A stretch of 64,000 nt of DNA from Opitutus sp. Its GTDB lineage: Bacteria; Verrucomicrobiota; Verrucomicrobiia; Opitutales; Opitutaceae. Within the stretch, counting starts at the first letter, position 1, and each line of letters starts with the position of its first letter. The notes under the pieces are model-generated. The model ran no database searches. It saw only the letters and a list, made by a program, of their open reading frames with translations, and had not been told where the DNA came from. A program made the position numbers and the translations under genes. Of the stretch, positions 31,844 through 42,576 are shown piece by piece. The DNA is taken from assembly GCA_024707325.1 (NCBI GenBank), contig JANPZY010000001.1, forward strand, positions 2,480,501-2,544,500, given 5' to 3'.

Positions 31844-33283
31844 ATGAAATCTCTTCTTCTTTTTTCGCTCTCCGCTTCGCTTGCCTTCGCTGGCTTGCCC
31901 AGCGTGGGGCCTGACTATCACCGACCCGACGTCACCTCGCCCGATGCGTATCGGGATGCTGAATACGCCGGACCGTGGAAAGTTGCCACGCCGAGCGACG
32001 AACTCGCCCGCGGCGAATGGTGGCGGCTGTTTTCCGATCCCGTGCTCGACGAACTCCAACGTCGTGCACTCGCTGGAAATCTCGATCTCCAAGCTGCCGC
32101 CGCCCGCGTCGAACAGGCTGCCGCCGCCGCCGGCATCGCCCGCAGCGCCTACTGGCCGCAGATCGCGGCGGATCCATCGCTCGTGCGCGAGCAGACTTCA
32201 CGCACGACCGACAACACGCTGCCGAATGCGCGGACGACGACCTATCGCGCGCCGCTCGTGGCATCGTGGGAACTCGATCTCTTCGGTCGCGTGCGCCGAC
32301 TTTCCGAGAGCGTGCGAGCGGAGGCCGACGCTGCGTTTGCGGTGTTTGAATCCTTGCGGCTGGCGCTCACCTCGGAAGTTGCCGCGAACTATTTCTCGCT
32401 GCGTGCTGCGGACCGCGAACGCGAGATCGTCGAGCAAAACATCGTGCTTCGCCGACGCGCGCTGGAGTTGGTCCAATCCCGGCGCACATCGGGGACCGGG
32501 TCGGACCTCGATGTGGCTCGAGCCGAGGCGGAACTTGCCTCGACTCAAGCCGAACTCAGCGCCGTCTCGCGCCAGCATGAGGCGCTGCACAATGCGCTCG
32601 CGGTCCTGACCGGCGAAGCCGCGAGCACGTTCGTGTTGCCCGCTCGCGAAGCGATACCCGCGATCCCGCGCGTGCCGGTGGGATTGCCCTCGGACTTGCT
32701 CGAGCGTCGTCCTGATGTCGCGGCAGCCGAGCGCGCCTTGATGGCGGCCAATGCGCGCATCGGCGTGGCGAAGGCGGCGTTTTTTCCCGCGATCTCGCTC
32801 ACGGGCAGCGCGGGTTACGCGAGCGGCGACATCGACTCGCTTTTCCGCTCGGATTCGCGCGCCTGGTCAATCGGGCCGAGTCTTTACCTGCCGATCTTTC
32901 AAGGCGGTCGCAATCGCGCCAATCTCGCGCGCAGTCGCGCGGCCTACGAAGAGAGCGTCGCGCAATTTCGCCAGCGTGTGCTCGTCGCGTTCCGCGAAGT
33001 GCAGGACGCACTCACGGCGGCGCGTTTGCTCGACGACGAACGTGCTGCACAGGAGCGCGCTTCCACCTCCGCCCGACGCGCGGTGCAGCTCGCGACGCGC
33101 CGTTACGACGCCGGCTACGTTTCTTTCCTTGAAGTGCTCGATGCGCAGCGCACCGCGCTCGCGGCCGAGCGGGCTACTGCACAGCTCGAGGCCCAACGGC
33201 TCAATGCGAGCGTCGCGCTCCTGAAAGCGCTCGGGGGTGGCTGGCACGCCGAACACCTCGGCCAGGCCGTCGCACGCAACTGA
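31844..33283 (+). CDS. Outer membrane efflux lipoprotein-like, NodT family
   Basis: VGPDYHRPDV...WWRLFSDPVLDELQRRALAGNLDLQAAAARVEQA...GLPSDLLERRPDVAAAERALMAANARIGVAKAAFFP. Confidence 0.93.
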   Translation: MKSLLLFSLSASLAFAGLPSVGPDYHRPDVTSPDAYRDAEYAGPWKVATPSDELARGEWWRLFSDPVLDELQRRALAGNLDLQAAAARVEQAAAAAGIARSAYWPQIAADPSLVREQTSRTTDNTLPNARTTTYRAPLVASWELDLFGRVRRLSESVRAEADAAFAVFESLRLALTSEVAANYFSLRAADREREIVEQNIVLRRRALELVQSRRTSGTGSDLDVARAEAELASTQAELSAVSRQHEALHNALAVLTGEAASTFVLPAREAIPAIPRVPVGLPSDLLERRPDVAAAERALMAANARIGVAKAAFFPAISLTGSAGYASGDIDSLFRSDSRAWSIGPSLYLPIFQGGRNRANLARSRAAYEESVAQFRQRVLVAFREVQDALTAARLLDDERAAQERASTSARRAVQLATRRYDAGYVSFLEVLDAQRTALAAERATAQLEAQRLNASVALLKALGGGWHAEHLGQAVARN

Positions 33284-33333
33284 GCCATCCCATTCCTCGC
33301 CCGTCCCTCCACCTAACATCCACCGACATCATC

Positions 33334-34083
33334 ATGTCCTACTCACTCAAAAACAAAGTTGCGCTGGTCACTGGCGCTTCAAAAGGTATCGGTGCCGCGA
33401 TTGCGAAGCATCTCGGCGCCGCTGGCGCGTCTGTCGTCGTCAACTATTCGTCGAGCCGCACGGCCGCGGACCGCGTCGTCAACGAGATCACCTCGGCCGG
33501 CGGCAAAGCCATCGCGGTGCAGGCCGACGTCTCGAAACCCGACGAGGTGGTTCGTCTGCTCGCCGAAACGAAAGCCGCTTACGGTAAACTCGACGTGCTC
33601 GTGAACAATGCGGGCGTTTACGAATTTGGCGCGCTTGAAGAGATCACGGTCGATCATTTCCAGCGGCAGTTCGGACTCAACGTGCTCGGACTTCTACTCA
33701 CGACGAAGGAGGCGGTGGCGTTGTTTCCCGCCGAAGGTGGCAGGGTGATCAACATCAGCTCGGCTATCACACGCCTCAATCCGCCGCACACCGCCGTTTA
33801 CACGGCGACGAAGGGCGCGGTCGATTCGATCTCTCGTGTGCTCGCGAAGGAGCTCGGGCCCCGGAAGATCCGCGTCAACGCGATCAATCCGGGGCTCGTC
33901 GAAACCGAAGGCACGCACACCGCGAGCATCATCGGTTCCGATATGGCGACGGGCGTGATCGCTCAGACGCCGCTCGGCCGCATCGGCCAGCCCGACGACA
34001 TCGCCAAGGCCGTCGTGTTTATCGCCTCGGACGAGGGCGGCTGGATTACCGGCGAGGTCATCAACGTTTCCGGCGGCGCATAA
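33334..34083 (+). CDS. SDR family oxidoreductase
   Basis: KVALVTGASKGIGAAIAKHL, NNAG, INISSAITR, YTATKGAVD. Confidence 0.95.
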   Translation: MSYSLKNKVALVTGASKGIGAAIAKHLGAAGASVVVNYSSSRTAADRVVNEITSAGGKAIAVQADVSKPDEVVRLLAETKAAYGKLDVLVNNAGVYEFGALEEITVDHFQRQFGLNVLGLLLTTKEAVALFPAEGGRVINISSAITRLNPPHTAVYTATKGAVDSISRVLAKELGPRKIRVNAINPGLVETEGTHTASIIGSDMATGVIAQTPLGRIGQPDDIAKAVVFIASDEGGWITGEVINVSGGA

Positions 34084-34107
34084 CCTGGCGAGGATCACGC
34101 CGCCGGT

Positions 34108-34178
34108 GGTGGAGCCCGTCGTTTGCGGCGGGCGAGCGCAGGGATGTCACCCGCCTGTCTCGGACGATAGGCTCCACC
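34108..34178. repeat. 71-bp inverted-repeat (hairpin) element
   Basis: GGTGGAGCCcgtcgt...acgataGGCTCCACC arms with nested GGCGGG...CCCGCC. Confidence 0.75.
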
Positions 34179-34261
34179 TTTTCCTGCCAGTCGCTGGCAA
34201 CGCCGTTCGTTCTGCCTTCAATCTCCGCGTCGTTTAACAAACCACAACCACACCTCCCACG

Positions 34262-35981
<1,720 letters not shown>

Positions 35982-36010
35982 CCTGATCTCCGCTCAGCTT
36001 CGACTTTGAT

Positions 36011-36661
36011 ATGACTCCTGTTTCTCCAGAAACCGTGACCTCCGCTCTCGAATGGCGCTATGCCACGCGCAAGTTCGACCCGGCGAAAAAAATCGCACCG
36101 TCGGTTTGGTCGGCGTTGGAGCAGGCGATGGTCCTCTCGCCGTCCTCGATCGGTCTGCAGCCGTGGAAGTTTCTCGTGATCACCGATCCCGCTGTGCGGG
36201 AGAAACTGCATCCCGCCTCGTGGAATCAGGCGCAGGTGCTCGATGCGTCGCACTTCATCGTGTTCGCCGTGCGCAAAAATCTCGATGCGGCTCACGTCGA
36301 TCGCCACGTGCAGCGCATGGTCGAGGTGCGCGGGGGAACGGTGCAGGATCTCACGAAGTTTCGCGACATGGCCGTGCGCAATCTCGACCAGGCGCGCGCC
36401 GAAGGTCGGCTCGATACGTGGCAGTCGCACCAGATCTACATCGCGCTCGGCCAGTTCATGACCGCGGCCGCGCTGCTCGGCGTGGACACGTGCCCGATGG
36501 AAGGATTCGAGCCCGAAAAGTTCGACGAAATCCTCGGACTCTCCGCGCAGGGGCTCACGAGCGTCGTCTGCTGTGCGGCCGGTTATCGACTGCCTGACGA
36601 TCGCTTTGCCGCGATGAAGAAAGTCCGCTTCAAGGCGGACGATGTCATCGTCCGCATCTGA
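36011..36661 (+). CDS. Nitroreductase family NAD(P)H-dependent oxidoreductase
   Basis: ALEWRYATRKFDPAKKI...SSIGLQPWKFLVI...GVDTCPMEGFEPEKFDEILGL. Confidence 0.92.
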   Translation: MTPVSPETVTSALEWRYATRKFDPAKKIAPSVWSALEQAMVLSPSSIGLQPWKFLVITDPAVREKLHPASWNQAQVLDASHFIVFAVRKNLDAAHVDRHVQRMVEVRGGTVQDLTKFRDMAVRNLDQARAEGRLDTWQSHQIYIALGQFMTAAALLGVDTCPMEGFEPEKFDEILGLSAQGLTSVVCCAAGYRLPDDRFAAMKKVRFKADDVIVRI

Positions 36662-36674
36662 TCCACGGCGGGCG

Positions 36675-37244
36675 CTACGCGAACACTGCAGCGCGCTCGG
36701 CTGCATTGAGCTCACGAAATTTTCCCGGTGGCAAATCGCCGAGCTCGAAAGCGCCGATTCGCACGCGCACGAGTCGCAGAGTGGGGTGGCCGACCGCCGC
36801 GGTCATGCGACGCACTTGGCGGTTCTTGCCCTCGGTGAGTTCGAGTGCGAGCCAGCAGTCGGGCACGTTCTTGCGTTCGCGAATTGGCGGATCGCGCGGA
36901 GGCAGCGCCGGCGCGGGATCGAGGAGACGCGCGCGACACGGACGCGTGCGGAAATCGCCGAGATCGATTCCGCCGCGTTCGAGGCGGGCGAGCGCATCCA
37001 GACTTGGGATACGTTCGACCTGCGCCCAATACTCGCGTCGGTGCGCGTGCTTCGGATCGAGCAGTTGGGTGTTCAACCCGCGTTCATCGCTCAGCAACAG
37101 CAAGCCTTCGGAATCGGCGTCGAGCCGGCCGAGCGGATAAATGTTTTTCGGCAAACCAAACTCCGCCAACGTCCGCCACCGCGAGCCAGGCTCGGGCGTG
37201 AATTGCGAGAGCACGCCGTAGGGCTTGTGAAACGCGATCAGCAT
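36675..37244 (-). CDS. rluE: rRNA large-subunit pseudouridine synthase (RluE-like)
   Basis: MLIAFHKPYGVLSQFTPE...YPLGRLDADSEGLLLLSDERGLNTQLLDP...LTEGKNRQVRRMTAAVGHPTLRLVRVRIG. Confidence 0.88.
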   Translation of the reverse strand: MLIAFHKPYGVLSQFTPEPGSRWRTLAEFGLPKNIYPLGRLDADSEGLLLLSDERGLNTQLLDPKHAHRREYWAQVERIPSLDALARLERGGIDLGDFRTRPCRARLLDPAPALPPRDPPIRERKNVPDCWLALELTEGKNRQVRRMTAAVGHPTLRLVRVRIGAFELGDLPPGKFRELNAAERAAVFA

Positions 37245-37299
37245 CGACGTTGCGAGGAAACGAATCCCGCTTACCGCTTACAGCCTAAATCCATTTCTC

Positions 37300-38292
37300 A
37301 TGCGCGCTGTTCAACTCACCGCCGTCAACCAGCTCGAAATCGCCGAAGTGCCGAACCCCGCCGCGGGTGCCGATGAGGTCGTGATCGATCTCCGCGCTGC
37401 GGCGCTCAACCACCGCGATGTGTGGATCAAGCTCGGCCAGTATGCCGGCCTCAAATGGCCGTGCATCCCCGGCTCCGATGGCGCCGGCGTGGTGACGAGT
37501 GTCGGCTCCAATGTCTCCCGCGATCTGCTCGGCCGCGAAGTCGTCATCTATCCCGCGCTCGATTGGGGCCCGGAGCAAAAGGCGCAGGATCCTTCGTTCT
37601 CCATCATTGGCCTTCCGCGTGACGGAACGCTGGCGCAGCAGATTGTCGTGCCCGCGAAACAGGTTTCGCCCAAGCCCGCGCACTTGTCATGGGAGCAGGC
37701 CGCGGCGCTGCCGCTCGCTGGCGTTACGGCTTATCGCGCGGTGATTTTTCGCGCGAAAGTTTCGCGCGGCGAACGCGTGCTTATCAGCGGTATCGGTGGC
37801 GGCGTGGCGCTTTTCGCGCTGCAATTTGCGGTCGCCGCCGGCGCTGAAGTCTGGGTCACGTCGAGCTCCGATGAAAAGATCGCGCGCGCGCAGCAGCTTG
37901 GTGCGAAGGGCGGCATCAACTACACCGCGCCCGACTGGGCTGCGACCTTGCGCGAGCGCGCGGGCACGTTCGACGTGATCGTCGACAGCGCCGGCGGTGA
38001 TGGTTTCGAGGCGTTGATCGACGCCGCGGCGCCGGGTGCGCGGATCGTGATCTTCGGGGCCACGCGCGGAAACCCGCCGATTCTGCCGATGCGCAAGGTG
38101 TTCTGGCGTCAGCTTTCCGTGCTCGGCAGCACGATGGGTTCGCCCGACGACTGGGCGGCGATGTTGGCCGAGGTGGAGCGCACGAAACTCGTGCCCGTGG
38201 TCAGCGATGTGCTCCCGCTCGAGCGCGCCGCCGAAGCGTTCGCGCGGATGGAGCAGGGCGGCCAGTTCGGAAAAATCGTCGTGACGATGTGA
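37300..38292 (+). CDS. Zinc-containing alcohol dehydrogenase / quinone oxidoreductase
   Basis: MDR pattern: NHRDVWIKLGQY, PGSDGAGVV, GIGGGVALFALQFAVAAGAEVWVTSSSDEK. Confidence 0.92.
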   Translation: MRAVQLTAVNQLEIAEVPNPAAGADEVVIDLRAAALNHRDVWIKLGQYAGLKWPCIPGSDGAGVVTSVGSNVSRDLLGREVVIYPALDWGPEQKAQDPSFSIIGLPRDGTLAQQIVVPAKQVSPKPAHLSWEQAAALPLAGVTAYRAVIFRAKVSRGERVLISGIGGGVALFALQFAVAAGAEVWVTSSSDEKIARAQQLGAKGGINYTAPDWAATLRERAGTFDVIVDSAGGDGFEALIDAAAPGARIVIFGATRGNPPILPMRKVFWRQLSVLGSTMGSPDDWAAMLAEVERTKLVPVVSDVLPLERAAEAFARMEQGGQFGKIVVTM

Positions 38293-38324
38293 ACCGCGAA
38301 CGAACGCAGTAGCGTTCGAATCAA

Positions 38325-38483
38325 TTACACAGAGGACACTGGAGGAGACATAGAGGTCACGGAGACGGATCGGGACTATGAGTCCTGATATTTGGTGACC
38401 CCGAGAACATGGGCAGAAACGGGGAAGGTGGATTCTACAGCTGGCTCTGTGATCTCGGTGCCTGCTCCGTGCCCCTGTGTAAC
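38325..38483. repeat. ACACAGAGGACACGGAG-type inverted-repeat element
   Basis: Left arm TTACACAGAGGACACTGGAGGAGACATAGAGGTCACGGAG; reverse complement of right arm TTACACAGGGGCACGGAGCAGGCACCGAGATCACAGAG. Confidence 0.8.
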
Positions 38484-38539
38484 CGGACCGGAACGCCAGA
38501 ACTAACCGGCGTCCATTCGCGGTTCGTGGATCGCCGCGA

Positions 38540-38680
38540 TTACTGCGCGTTTTCCTGAATCTTTTCGCCGGCACGTTCGATGTCTTCGCCGGCGCCTTCC
38601 ATGGTTCGACATCCGGCGCTGAAGAGCGCGAGGAGAGCACTGACGAGCAAAATCACGGGGTGGAGTTTTTTGTTGTTCAT
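38540..38680 (-). CDS. Entericidin-like small lipoprotein
   Basis: MNNKKLHPVILLVSALLALFSAGCRTMEGAGEDIERAGEKIQENAQ, lipobox SAGC and GAGEDIERAGEKIQ. Confidence 0.82.
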   Translation of the reverse strand: MNNKKLHPVILLVSALLALFSAGCRTMEGAGEDIERAGEKIQENAQ

Positions 38681-38870
38681 AGCTCCACAACCTACGCACG
38701 ACGAGCGACTCCGCCATTGGGAGCCGCTCCGTTTCGCGCCATCGGCGTAAAGCTTCCCGCGCCGCCGCAAAGCACCGAGTGGACGCCCCGGCAACCTCCG
38801 CGCCGTTCCCAACAAGACCTGCGCAGCCAGGCCGGGCTCGGTGCCCTAGAATCGGCGTATCCGAACTACC

Positions 38871-39164
38871 ATGACGCTCAGCCAACTCGTCGGCACCGTG
38901 CCGGCCCTCGTTTTCCCCACCGCCACATTGCTCCAACTCATCCGCATCGTCCGCACACGCTCGGCGGCGGAGGTGAGCGTGTCCACGTGGCTGCTCTTCG
39001 GATTCGCGAATCTGTCGCTCTACCTTTACACGGAGCGTTACACCGAATGGCAGGCGATTTCCGGCATGTTGCTCACGTCGATCCTGGATTTCATCATCGT
39101 CGCCCTCGCGCTCGCCGCCTTCCGCCGCGAACGCTACGTGGCCGCGCGCCAATCGGCGACTTGA
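38871..39164 (+). CDS. SemiSWEET/PQ-loop family small transporter
   Basis: 97 aa, three predicted TM: LVGTVPALVFPTATLLQLIRIVRTRSAAEVSVSTWLLFGFANLSLYLY. Confidence 0.7.
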   Translation: MTLSQLVGTVPALVFPTATLLQLIRIVRTRSAAEVSVSTWLLFGFANLSLYLYTERYTEWQAISGMLLTSILDFIIVALALAAFRRERYVAARQSAT

Positions 39165-39181
39165 TCCGCTCCTCTCACGAA

Positions 39182-39225
39182 ACGGTCCGCACCTTGGCCC
39201 GACCCGGGATGGACGTGGGTGCGAC
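39182..39225. repeat. 22-bp-period repeat remnant (2 units)
   Basis: acggtccgcaccttggcccgac / ccgggatggacgtgggtgcgac, 17 bp after a stop codon. Confidence 0.7.
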
Positions 39226-39242
39226 ATAGACCCCGAAAACAC

Positions 39243-39278
39243 AAAACCCGCTGCTCCTTGCGGAACAGCGGGTTTTAA
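39243..39278. terminator. Bidirectional rho-independent terminator
   Basis: AAAACCCGCTGCTCC-TTGC-GGAACAGCGGGTTTT between convergent SemiSWEET gene and tRNA. Confidence 0.9.
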
Positions 39279-39280
39279 AG

Positions 39281-39356
<76 letters not shown>

Positions 39357-39420
39357 ACGTGTTGGAAGGGCCAGAGCAAAGGGCCGCGGCGAATTCCGTC
39401 AACGGGATTTTCTTCGGTTT

Positions 39421-40488
39421 TCAAAGCACGTCCTTCGGCAAGCGCGGCATCAGCTTTTTCACGTGCTGAGTTGCATCTCGGTGGCAGACGAGAATCGCGT
39501 CGGGCGTCTCCACCACGACGAGGTCTTTCACGCCGAGCAGCGCGATCGTGCGGCCGTTGGAAAACGCGATGTTGTTCTGCGCGTCCTCGGCCACGACATG
39601 GCCGCGCAGGGTGTTGCCGGCAGCGTCCTGCGGCAGGTGCGCGGGGATCGCGGTCCAGGTGCCAACGTCGTCCCAATCGTATTCCGCGAGCACGGTTTCG
39701 ACGCGCGCGGCTTTTTCCATGATCGCGTAGTCGACGGAGATCTTCGGCAGCGCGGGGAAACGTTCAGCGAGAAACGCCGTGGGATCGCCGGCCGGAAAAT
39801 CGCGCACGAAGGTCGCGAGCTCGGTCGCGTGTTGCTCGGCTTCGCGCAAAAACGAACTCACGCGCCAGATGAACACGCCGGCGTTCCAACCGTAGTTGCC
39901 GCTGGCGACATAGCGCTCGGCGGTTTCGGCGTTGGGCTTTTCGACGAAGCGGTTGACCTTGCGGCAGACGCCGCCGCCTGCGGTGTGAGGGAGCGTGTCA
40001 CCCATTTCGAGATAACCGAAACCGGTGGCGGCGAAACTCGGCTTGATCGCGAACGTGACAAACGCGTCGGACTGCGCGGCGCGGCCGAGCGCGGCGGAGA
40101 GTTGGCGCGCGAAGACGGCGTGATTCTCGATTAACGCATCGGCGGGCAGGAGGGCGACGACGGCGTCGGGATTGCGCGCGCGCACGAGACCGGTGGCGAG
40201 TGCGGCGGCGGGCGCGGTGTCGCGCTTGGCGGGTTCCGCGATGATTTGCTCGGGTTTGAGAAACGGCAGCGCGTCGCGCGTGCCGGCGAGTTGCGCCTCG
40301 TTGGTGAGAACGAAAATGTTTTCGCGCGGGACCACGCCATCGAGCCGCCGCACGGTGTCTTCGACCAGCGTGCGGTCGGAGAACAGTTTCAAGAGGTGCT
40401 TCGGCGTGCGCTGCCGGCTCATGGGCCAGAAACGTTCGCCGCTGCCACCGGCCATGATGCAGACGTAGGCGTTAGGATTTTCGGTCAT
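39421..40488 (-). CDS. manC: Mannose-1-phosphate guanylyltransferase
   Basis: YVCIMAGGSGERFWPMSRQRTPKHLLKL, NRFVEKPNAETAERYVASGNYGWNAGVFIWR, DWDDVGTWTAI. Confidence 0.93.
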   Translation of the reverse strand: MTENPNAYVCIMAGGSGERFWPMSRQRTPKHLLKLFSDRTLVEDTVRRLDGVVPRENIFVLTNEAQLAGTRDALPFLKPEQIIAEPAKRDTAPAAALATGLVRARNPDAVVALLPADALIENHAVFARQLSAALGRAAQSDAFVTFAIKPSFAATGFGYLEMGDTLPHTAGGGVCRKVNRFVEKPNAETAERYVASGNYGWNAGVFIWRVSSFLREAEQHATELATFVRDFPAGDPTAFLAERFPALPKISVDYAIMEKAARVETVLAEYDWDDVGTWTAIPAHLPQDAAGNTLRGHVVAEDAQNNIAFSNGRTIALLGVKDLVVVETPDAILVCHRDATQHVKKLMPRLPKDVL

Positions 40489-40561
40489 TGCGAATGCCTC
40501 GCGATTGTTTGCGCCGCGAGACGAAGGCCAAGCCTGAACGCGGACGCAGGCGTTGGTTCCA

Positions 40562-40693
40562 GTCGAGCCCGCGTGCGGCGCGGGTTAGGACAGAGTGCGG
40601 CTTGAGTCGGGACAAGGTGCGCACCGGGTCGAGCCAAGGTCCGGACACGGTCGCGACAAGGTGCGGACAACGTCGAGCCGGAGTGCGGATCGG
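40562..40693. repeat. 22-bp-period degenerate tandem array (6 units, reverse orientation)
   Basis: gtcgagcccgcgtgcggcgcgg / gttaggacagagtgcggcttga / gtcgggacaaggtgcgcaccgg / gtcgagccaaggtccggacacg / gtcgcgacaaggtgcggacaac / gtcgagccggagtgcggatcgg. Confidence 0.93.
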
Positions 40694-40781
40694 GTCGTTC
40701 TCTTTCTCGTAATCGTTCTCGTTCTCTTCGGATTGGGCGCTGTGCTGGAGAACGAGAAAGAGAACGATTACGAGAACGATG
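40694..40781. repeat. CGTTCTC/GAGAACG inverted-repeat element
   Basis: tcgttctctttctcgtaatcgttctcgttctc ... gagaacgagaaagagaacgattacgagaacga, imperfect complementary arms. Confidence 0.85.
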
Positions 40782-40797
40782 CGGGGAGGCCCGCGGC

Positions 40798-41382
40798 TCA
40801 GTGCGCGGGCGTCGTGTAGAGGCTCGGTTTCAGGACGCCGATGCAGGGGAGGTTGCGATAGCGCTCGGCGAAATCGAGGCCGTAGCCGACGACGAATTTA
40901 TCGGGGATGTCGAAGCCGACGAAATCGGCCTGGAAGGGGACTTCGCGGCGCGCCTTCTTGTCGAGGAGCACGCATGAGCGGAGGCTCGCGGGATTGAGGC
41001 GGCGGGCGAGCGTGGCGACGAGCGAGAGCGTTTTGCCCGTGTCGAGGATGTCGTCGATGATGAGCACGTCGCGGTTGTGAATATCGAGCGTGAGGTCGGC
41101 GACGATCTGCGGAGTGCCAACGGATTTCGTTTTCGCGCCGTAGCTGGTCACGCGGATGCAGTCGAGACGCACAGGGTTGTCGATCTCGCGCATAAGGTCG
41201 GCGGTGAACATCACGGCGCCGTTGATGAGCGAAACGATCGTGAACTCGCCGTTGCCATACACGGCCTTGATCTGACGGGCGATCTGACGCACGCGCGCTT
41301 TGATTTCGTCCTCCGTGTAGAGGACCGTTTCGAGATCGGGGTGAATGTGGCGGACCGTGGCTGGCGTCTCGGGAACGGACAT
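40798..41382 (-). CDS. hpt: Hypoxanthine phosphoribosyltransferase
   Basis: IVSLINGAVMFTADLMREI...VLIIDDILDTGKTLSLVATL...PDKFVVGYGLDFAERYRNLPCIGVLKPSLY. Confidence 0.93.
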   Translation of the reverse strand: MSVPETPATVRHIHPDLETVLYTEDEIKARVRQIARQIKAVYGNGEFTIVSLINGAVMFTADLMREIDNPVRLDCIRVTSYGAKTKSVGTPQIVADLTLDIHNRDVLIIDDILDTGKTLSLVATLARRLNPASLRSCVLLDKKARREVPFQADFVGFDIPDKFVVGYGLDFAERYRNLPCIGVLKPSLYTTPAH

Positions 41383-41497
41383 GGGGCGATGGAGACAAGC
41401 GGGGGCGCGCGATGCAATCAGTTCCACGGTCGCGGCGGGTTTATTTTTTTGACTTAGCCCGGGGCGAAATCTTGCTTCTGGCGCCCTCCCGCGCCGC

Positions 41498-42569
41498 ATG
41501 ATTTCGATCCGCATCGAGAAGCTCACAAAACGATTCGGGGCGGTGACTGCGCTGCATGGCCTGGACCTCACGATCGACGCGGGCGAGTTGTTCTTTCTGC
41601 TCGGGCCAAGCGGTTGCGGAAAGACGACGCTGCTGCGCAGCATGGCGGGCTTTTACATCCCGGAAGAGGGACGAATTCTCTTCGGCGAGGAAGACGTGAC
41701 GAAGCTCGAGCCGCACAAGCGGAACACGGGCATGATGTTTCAGAGCTACGCGTTGTGGCCGCACATGACGGTGGCGGAGAACGTGGCGTTTGGTCTCGAA
41801 GAACGAAAGGTGCCGCGTAATGAAATCCAGCGGCGCGTGGGCGAGGCGCTCGAATCGGTGCGCATGGGCGCGTATGCGCTGCGGCGTCCGAACCAGCTTT
41901 CCGGCGGACAGCAGCAACGCGTGGCGCTGGCGCGCGCGCTGGTGATTCGCCCGCGGTGCTTGTTGCTCGACGAGCCGCTCTCGAATCTCGACGCGAAGTT
42001 GCGGCTCGAGATGCGCACGGAGATCCGGCGCGTGTGCAAAGAGTTTAAGCTCACGACTGTTTACGTGACGCACGATCAGAAGGAGGCGCTCTCGATCTCC
42101 GATCGCATGGCGATCCTCGATGGCGGAAAAAATTTTGCAGGTGGGTTCACCGCGCGAGGTGTATCGCCGGCCGACGCACAAGGTCGTGGCGAACTTCATC
42201 GGCGAAACGGACTTCATCGCGGGCCGCGTGGTGAGCGCGCACGCGGATCGCGCGATCGTCGCGACCGCGATCGGCGAGTTCGAGGGCGTGTGGGGCAATC
42301 CCGCGAAGAAGGCCGCGGCGGTCGACGAAGTGACGCTCTCCGTGCGACCCGAGTGTTGGAAACTCGGTCGCGAAGCGGCGCCGCGCAACAGCGTGCGTGG
42401 CCGGATCGGCGAAGCGATTTACCTCGGCGAGGTCGCACAGTATCAGTTCGCGACCAGCGGCGAGACACTGAACATTCTCGAGATGAATCCGCGTTTCATC
42501 GAAAACGCGTCGGATGGCGAACTCTACGCGTCGGCGGTGCCGGAAGACGTGGTGGTGCTGACGGAGTGA
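41498..42569 (+). CDS. ABC transporter ATP-binding protein (Fe3+/spermidine-type), one frame break
   Basis: GPSGCGKTTLLRSMAGF, LSGGQQQRVALARALVIRPRCLLLDEPLSNLDAKLR; breaks at GGAAAAAATT (42127-42132), continuing as ILQVGSPREVYRRPTHKVVANFIGETDF. Confidence 0.9.
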
Positions 42570-42576
42570 GGGCGCG

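Noticed and set aside
32464-32530. Apparent 22-bp repeat match inside the NodT efflux gene (ggcgcacatcggggaccgggtcggacctcgatgtggctcgag)
   Set aside because: Unit spacing is off by about 5 bp and the peptide RRTSGTGSDLDVARAEAEL is a normal NodT-family motif.
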